Assembly: GCA_015491585.1 (NCBI GenBank)
Contig: WFVQ01000123.1
Span: 1 to 10,407, forward strand
From: Deltaproteobacteria bacterium
Lineage (GTDB): Bacteria > Desulfobacterota > Dissulfuribacteria > Dissulfuribacterales > S140-46
Reading direction: 5' to 3'
DNA length: 10,407 nt
This document shows, one piece after another, positions 7,500-10,407 of the stretch (its first letter is position 1; each line of letters begins with the position of its first letter). Under the pieces are notes generated by a model, which was not told where the DNA came from, ran no database searches, and saw nothing but the letters and a program-made list of their open reading frames with translations. Made by a program: the position numbers and the translations under genes.

Positions 7500-7508
7500 A
7501 CGCAGGCC

Positions 7509-7537
7509 ATCTTAAAGAGAGCGCCCATACTTGTCAA
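7509..7537 (-). promoter_or_regulatory. Sigma70-type promoter of tRNA-Pro
   Basis: On the minus strand a perfect TTGACA (-35, 7537-7532) is followed after exactly 17 bp by TAAGAT (-10, 7514-7509, four of six matches to TATAAT). The mature tRNA begins nine bases after the -10 hexamer, so the primary transcript would carry only a very short 5' leader. Confidence 0.75.
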
Positions 7538-7618
7538 CAACCCCTGCACGAGCCAGCCTTGTTTAACTTTTTGCTCAATCTGGTACCCTGTTTTGTGACT
7601 AAACTATGTGGAGGCGTC

Positions 7619-7969
7619 ATGGAGCTGAGTTCCTATTCCTTCGGCAAAATAGTCGTGGATGGTGTCCAATACACCAAGGACCTGAAGATAATCGGGGGGA
7701 AGGTCATCCCCAACTGGTGGCGGCAGCAGGGCCACCTACTCCAGGCATGCGACATCGAGGACGTGGTGGAGGCAAGGCCCCACACCCTCATCGTGGGTAC
7801 TGGATCGCCGGGGAGGCTGAAGGTCGAAGAGGGGCTCGCCAGCTTCTTGGGTTCCAAGGGAATCAGGCTGGAGACCCTGCCCACCGAGCTGGCGGTCCAC
7901 CGCTTCATGGAACTGGCGGAGATGGAAGGCTACCAGCAGGTGGCGGCGGCACTCCACCTCACCTGCTGA
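7619..7969 (+). CDS. Mth938/NDUFAF3-like domain protein (DUF498 family)
   Basis: The 116-residue protein matches the small single-domain Mth938-like fold across its length: YSFGKIVVDGVQYTKD at the N-terminus, NWWRQQGHLL (32-41), the strand-turn TLIVGTGSPG (56-65), TELAVHRFMEL (89-99) and the terminal ALHLTC. The family includes archaeal Mth938 and the mitochondrial complex I assembly factor NDUFAF3, but its biochemical role in bacteria is not established. The frame extends upstream to 7472, but that part crosses the tRNA gene and is not conserved-looking. I chose the ATG at 7619, which has GGAGG at 7610-7614 and the usual family N-terminus. The next gene follows after 29 bp, so the two are probably co-transcribed. 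I found no convincing promoter in the 120 bp between this gene and the divergent tRNA. Confidence 0.85.
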   Translation: MELSSYSFGKIVVDGVQYTKDLKIIGGKVIPNWWRQQGHLLQACDIEDVVEARPHTLIVGTGSPGRLKVEEGLASFLGSKGIRLETLPTELAVHRFMELAEMEGYQQVAAALHLTC

Positions 7970-7998
7970 CTCCAGTCAGGCCTCATTTGGAATCCCCG

Positions 7999-8595
7999 AT
8001 GGAGAAGTGCAAACGCTGCGGCACCTGCTGCGACCGCGGCGGGCCGACACTTCACCGAGAAGACAGGGAGCTCGTAGCTTCCGGCGTCATCCGGCTCGTC
8101 CACCTAATCACCATGCGCAAGGGCGAAACGGCCCTCGATCCATCTACCGGACGGCTCATGCCCCTCCCGGTAGAGATGATCAAGATCAGGGGCAGCAAGG
8201 GGTGGAGGTGCATCTTTCTCCAGAAGTCCAACCTGTGCGCCATATACGCTTCCAGGCCGCTGGAGTGCCGGGCCCTTAAATGCTGGGACACCGCGGCAAT
8301 CGAGGCGCTCTTCCTCAAGGACCTCCTCGCGCGGAAAGACATCGTGGACAATACCGACCTCCTTGACATCATCGAGGCCTACGACCAGCGTCTTCCAGCA
8401 GAGGCGGTGCACCGAATCCTGACCAGTGAAGACCATGCGGCCGTGGAGGAACTGACAACCAGGGACCTCGCTTTCCGCGAAGCGGTGATGAGGAACTTCG
8501 GCCTGAAAGAGGAGGAGATGGAGGCGATCCTTGGAAGATCGGTGCACAGCCTGCGCCGCATGTTGGGCCTACTCCCTGTCCAGTACGACGGCTAA
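7999..8595 (+). CDS. YkgJ-family cysteine-cluster protein (zinc/iron-chelating CxxCxxCC domain)
   Basis: The 198-residue cytoplasmic protein opens with the cluster C4-x2-C7-G-x-C10-C11 (MEKCKRCGTCCDRGG). A second cysteine group follows: WRC (C71), NLC (C80), IYASRPLECR (C90) and KCW (C95). This spacing is the signature of the YkgJ/UPF0153 family, thought to chelate zinc or iron; no reaction is known. The C-terminal half (about 100-198) is helical and rich in charged residues, longer than the minimal domain. The ATG at 7999 has only a weak upstream purine stretch; a TTG at 7987 in the same frame is an alternative. A longer open frame upstream overlaps the Mth938-like gene and is discarded. The stop codon TAA is the first part of the A-run flanking the terminator hairpin. 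In bacteria these proteins have no assigned pathway, and a link to metal or Fe-S handling here is inference. Confidence 0.88.
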   Translation: MEKCKRCGTCCDRGGPTLHREDRELVASGVIRLVHLITMRKGETALDPSTGRLMPLPVEMIKIRGSKGWRCIFLQKSNLCAIYASRPLECRALKCWDTAAIEALFLKDLLARKDIVDNTDLLDIIEAYDQRLPAEAVHRILTSEDHAAVEELTTRDLAFREAVMRNFGLKEEEMEAILGRSVHSLRRMLGLLPVQYDG

Positions 8596-8623
8596 AAAAA
8601 GCCCCTGCCTGGGCAGGGGCTTT
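8594..8623. terminator. Intrinsic terminator between convergent units, strongest for the dsr operon
   Basis: GCCCCTGC and GCAGGGGC (8601-8608 and 8613-8620) form a perfect eight-base stem around the loop CTGG. Read on the minus strand it is followed by seven T, a classic rho-independent terminator for dsrABD. Read on the plus strand it is followed by only TTT, so it stops the YkgJ-family unit more weakly. The A-run overlaps the last two bases of that gene's stop codon. Confidence 0.88.
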
Positions 8624-8650
8624 ACGTACGCTCTTAAACCGAGGAGTGAA

Positions 8651-8899
8651 TTATTCCTCGAAGGCCTCCTCTACGGTCTTCCCGAAGCCGGGCACGCCGT
8701 ACATGACGGTGGAGCCGGACGAGAAGAACTCCAGCTTGCCCTCCTGGACCAGCTCATTAGCAGCCTTCTTGACCTCACGCGGCTTGGCGTTTGGATCGGC
8801 CTTGTAAAGGTCCTTGATGTACATCTTGGACTTGTGAGCGGCCTTCTTGGTGGCGTATTCCAAGATTTTTTGTTTGAGTTCTTCCATGTCAACTGCCAT
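8651..8899 (-). CDS. dsrD: DsrD, small winged-helix protein of the dissimilatory sulfite reductase operon
   Basis: The 82-residue protein shows the DsrD pattern: LKQKILEYATKKAAHKSKMYIKDLY, KPREVKKAANELVQEGKLE (39-57) and FFSSGSTVMYGVPG (58-71). The fold is a small winged helix. In the family it is known as an allosteric activator of DsrAB in sulfite reduction, and its presence is associated with reductive rather than oxidative Dsr systems. It lies 21 bp after dsrB with a GGGGTGAT-type ribosome site upstream and is the last gene before the terminator at 8594-8623. The start chosen is the ATG at 8899; an in-frame ATG at residue 5 (MEELKQK) is closer to some family members. A short acidic tail, KTVEEAFEE, closes the protein. 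Confidence 0.96.
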   Translation of the reverse strand: MAVDMEELKQKILEYATKKAAHKSKMYIKDLYKADPNAKPREVKKAANELVQEGKLEFFSSGSTVMYGVPGFGKTVEEAFEE

Positions 8900-8920
8900 T
8901 TTATCACCCCTTTTTTAGGT

Positions 8921-10135
8921 TTAGAGGTTATCGGTATGCACACTCCACTTGAACTGAGTGGTAGTGTGATAGGTATCGTAGGCCAGACGATAGTCGTCAA
9001 TGGACTTGTCGGTGAACGGAATCTCGCACTTCTCGAAGAAGCGCTCCCAACCGATGCGCTCGGCCCACTCGCCCACGCGCTCGTACTTCCTGGCGTCAGA
9101 GGCATAGACCTCGAGGATCTTCTTGACCGTCTGCACCGCAGTGGGCCAACGAGGAGGCTCGTTGGGGATGTACGGAATGACCAGCTTGGAGAACTTGGGC
9201 GCGCTGATCCTGTTGGAGATCTTTCCACCGACCAGGATTGCGATACCGTCACCCTCACCATCGGCCAAAGGCATAGCCGGGCACATGGTGTAGCAGTTAC
9301 CGCAGAACATACAGCGGCTCTCGTTCACGCGGACGGTCTTCCTCTTCTCGCCATCGATCTCCACGGTAGCGGGCTTGATGGCTCCAAGAGGACATGCAGC
9401 AACGGCGAGGGGCAACTCGCAGACACCGGTGATGCGCTCGTCCTCAATCAGAGGCGGCTTCCTGTGGATGCCGAGAATGGCGATGTCGGAACAGTGAACC
9501 GCACCGCACATGTTGAGGCAGCAGGCCAGAGCTATGCGCACCTGGGCCGGGAGCTTGTGGCTGCCGAAGTAGTCGAACAGCTCGTCCATGACGGCCTTCA
9601 CGACACCAGAGGCGTCGATGGCCGGGGTGTGACAATGGACCCACCCCTGGGTGTGGACGATGTTGGTCACGGAGGCGCCGGTGCCGCCCACGGGGAACTT
9701 GTAGGAGCCACCCGGGAACTTCCTGCCCTTGAGGTCGTCGAGCAGGGCCCTCAAGGTCTCCTCATCGGTCACATGGAACTCCACGTTGTTCCTGGTGGTC
9801 CACCTCACATGGCCCTCGCAGTACTTGTCGGCGATGTCGGCGATCTCCCTGATGATGTCGGTGGTGATGAGACGCGGGGAACCGCAACGGACGGCGAAGC
9901 AGATGTCACCGGTCTCGCTGGTGTACTTGATCACACCAGGCTGTACTATCTCATGGCTCTTCCACTTGCCGTAGTTCTTCTTGATTACGGGAGGGAAGAA
10001 CTGCTCGTAGTGCGGAGGCCCGATGTCGGTGATCCTGTTGGCCATAGGCTTCTTGGGATCATAGAGCTTCTCCGCAAGTTCCGGATCATATGGTTTTGCT
10101 ATCAGTTCAGCAAGATTAGTGTTGTCAATGCTCAT
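8921..10135 (-). CDS. dsrB: Dissimilatory sulfite reductase beta subunit
   Basis: The 404-residue protein is full length for DsrB. With DsrA and DsrC it reduces sulfite toward sulfide in the cytoplasm, using siroheme coupled to a [4Fe-4S] cluster. The siroheme/cluster region shows HTQGWVHCHTPAIDASG (C168) and ACCLNMCGAVHCSD (C205, C206, C210). The inserted ferredoxin domain carries C248-P and C275-x2-C278-x2-C281-x3-C285-P, enough for one more [4Fe-4S] cluster. All these cysteines are present, so nothing suggests inactivation. Translation starts at ATG 10135, six bases after a strong AGGAGGTG at 10149-10142. The gene follows dsrA after 19 bp and precedes dsrD by 21 bp. Codon use is strongly biased to C/G-ending codons, as expected for a highly expressed gene. 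The sequence resembles bacterial reductive DsrB; exact lineage needs a tree. Confidence 0.98.
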   Translation of the reverse strand: MSIDNTNLAELIAKPYDPELAEKLYDPKKPMANRITDIGPPHYEQFFPPVIKKNYGKWKSHEIVQPGVIKYTSETGDICFAVRCGSPRLITTDIIREIADIADKYCEGHVRWTTRNNVEFHVTDEETLRALLDDLKGRKFPGGSYKFPVGGTGASVTNIVHTQGWVHCHTPAIDASGVVKAVMDELFDYFGSHKLPAQVRIALACCLNMCGAVHCSDIAILGIHRKPPLIEDERITGVCELPLAVAACPLGAIKPATVEIDGEKRKTVRVNESRCMFCGNCYTMCPAMPLADGEGDGIAILVGGKISNRISAPKFSKLVIPYIPNEPPRWPTAVQTVKKILEVYASDARKYERVGEWAERIGWERFFEKCEIPFTDKSIDDYRLAYDTYHTTTQFKWSVHTDNL

Positions 10136-10154
10136 TTGTTACACCTCCTAAAAC

Positions 10155-10407
10155 TTATGCAGCGTGGCGCTTACGGAACTCTTTGATGTCGCGGTCCCAA
10201 CCGCCTTCCACCTCATCGGCACTCCAGAAGACGTAGGGGTTGGAGCGGGGCTCCTTGACCATCTGCGGAATGGGCTTGAGCTCTGCCCTCCTGATGAGTT
10301 CCTGGAGGCTCTGGCGCTGGATGAGCTCGCCGAAACGCTCCCTGTTCTTGCCCTCTTCCATCCACCAATCCCAGATCTTATCCACGAAGTCCTTGAACTC
10401 GTCGAAG
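10155..10407 (-). CDS. dsrA: Dissimilatory sulfite reductase alpha subunit, C-terminal part, cut by the window edge
   Basis: Eighty-three C-terminal residues are visible, ending at the TAA at 10157-10155; the frame runs out at the window edge. The segment FKDFVDKIWDWWMEEGKN, the helix LQELIRRAELKPIPQMVKEP and the close NPYVFWSADEVEGGWDRD match the C-terminal extension of DsrA that packs against DsrB. All of the siroheme and cluster ligands lie outside the window. The immediately following dsrB, 19 bp away on the same strand with its own strong ribosome site, confirms the assignment. The promoter of the operon must lie beyond the right edge. Confidence 0.96.
   Translation of the reverse strand, partial: FDEFKDFVDKIWDWWMEEGKNRERFGELIQRQSLQELIRRAELKPIPQMVKEPRSNPYVFWSADEVEGGWDRDIKEFRKRHAA

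Noticed and set aside
7561..7610. Promoter of the plus-strand Mth938-like gene
   Set aside because: Candidate hexamers (TTGTTT, TTGCTC, TAAACT) are present, but none pair at 16-18 bp spacing, so I do not call one.
7472..7618. N-terminal extension of the Mth938-like protein
   Set aside because: The first part is the complement of the tRNA-Pro gene and its promoter. The family N-terminus and the ribosome site both point to the ATG at 7619.
7606..7998. Long N-terminal extension of the YkgJ-family protein
   Set aside because: It overlaps the Mth938-like gene in another frame and reads as Gly/Arg/Pro-rich shadow sequence. The conserved cluster begins right after the ATG at 7999.
8531..10186. A 551-codon open frame on the plus strand opposite dsrB and dsrD
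   Set aside because: It is antisense to two clearly recognised genes and arises from their strong third-position G/C bias. The translation is low-complexity-like (many G, L, V, D) without a recognisable domain or ribosome site.

Overview
The window carries reductive-type dissimilatory sulfite reductase genes (end of dsrA, complete dsrB, dsrD) beside ordinary bacterial housekeeping genes (def, fmt, rsmB, a tRNA-Pro with an encoded CCA end). DsrD and the dsrA-dsrB-dsrD order are typical of bacterial sulfate/sulfite reducers or sulfur disproportionators, so a Desulfobacterota-like bacterium is the most natural reading. No genus can be fixed from this sequence. Base composition is GC-rich in the housekeeping genes (40 of 60 G+C in the hand-counted line 1681-1740), lower inside the large central gene (29 of 60 at 4141-4200; 33 of 60 at 6601-6660), and very low just upstream of that gene (15 of 60 at 7321-7380).

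Layout, left to right. (1) 1-302, plus strand: the C-terminal end of a probable metal-binding ABC-transporter periplasmic protein (ZnuA/TroA-like), running tail to tail into rsmB with a 26 bp overlap. (2) 277-3092, minus strand: def-fmt-rsmB, three overlapping genes for N-formyl-methionine handling and 16S rRNA m5C967 methylation. (3) 3143-7285, minus strand: one very large exported protein (about 1380 aa) with a signal peptide, an N-terminal beta-sandwich like a carbohydrate-binding module, a glycoside-hydrolase-like supersandwich plus TIM barrel, and a C-terminal DUF4185-like beta-propeller holding all the cysteines of the mature protein. It has its own AT-rich promoter region. (4) 7423-7499, minus strand: tRNA-Pro(CGG) with a good sigma70-type promoter. 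(5) 7619-8595, plus strand: a two-gene unit encoding a Mth938/NDUFAF3-like protein and a YkgJ-type CxxCxxCC metal-chelating protein. (6) 8594-8623: a hairpin terminator between convergent units. (7) 8651-10407, minus strand: dsrD, dsrB and the 3' end of dsrA.

The dsr genes provide the terminal sulfite-to-sulfide step of energy metabolism, and def-fmt-rsmB serve translation. The least explained element is the 4.1 kb exported multidomain protein between tRNA-Pro and the formyl-methionine genes. It looks like a carbohydrate-active enzyme fused to a disulfide-capable propeller, which is unexpected next to core genes of a sulfur-respiring organism. I see no CRISPR array, transposase, phage gene or defence system.
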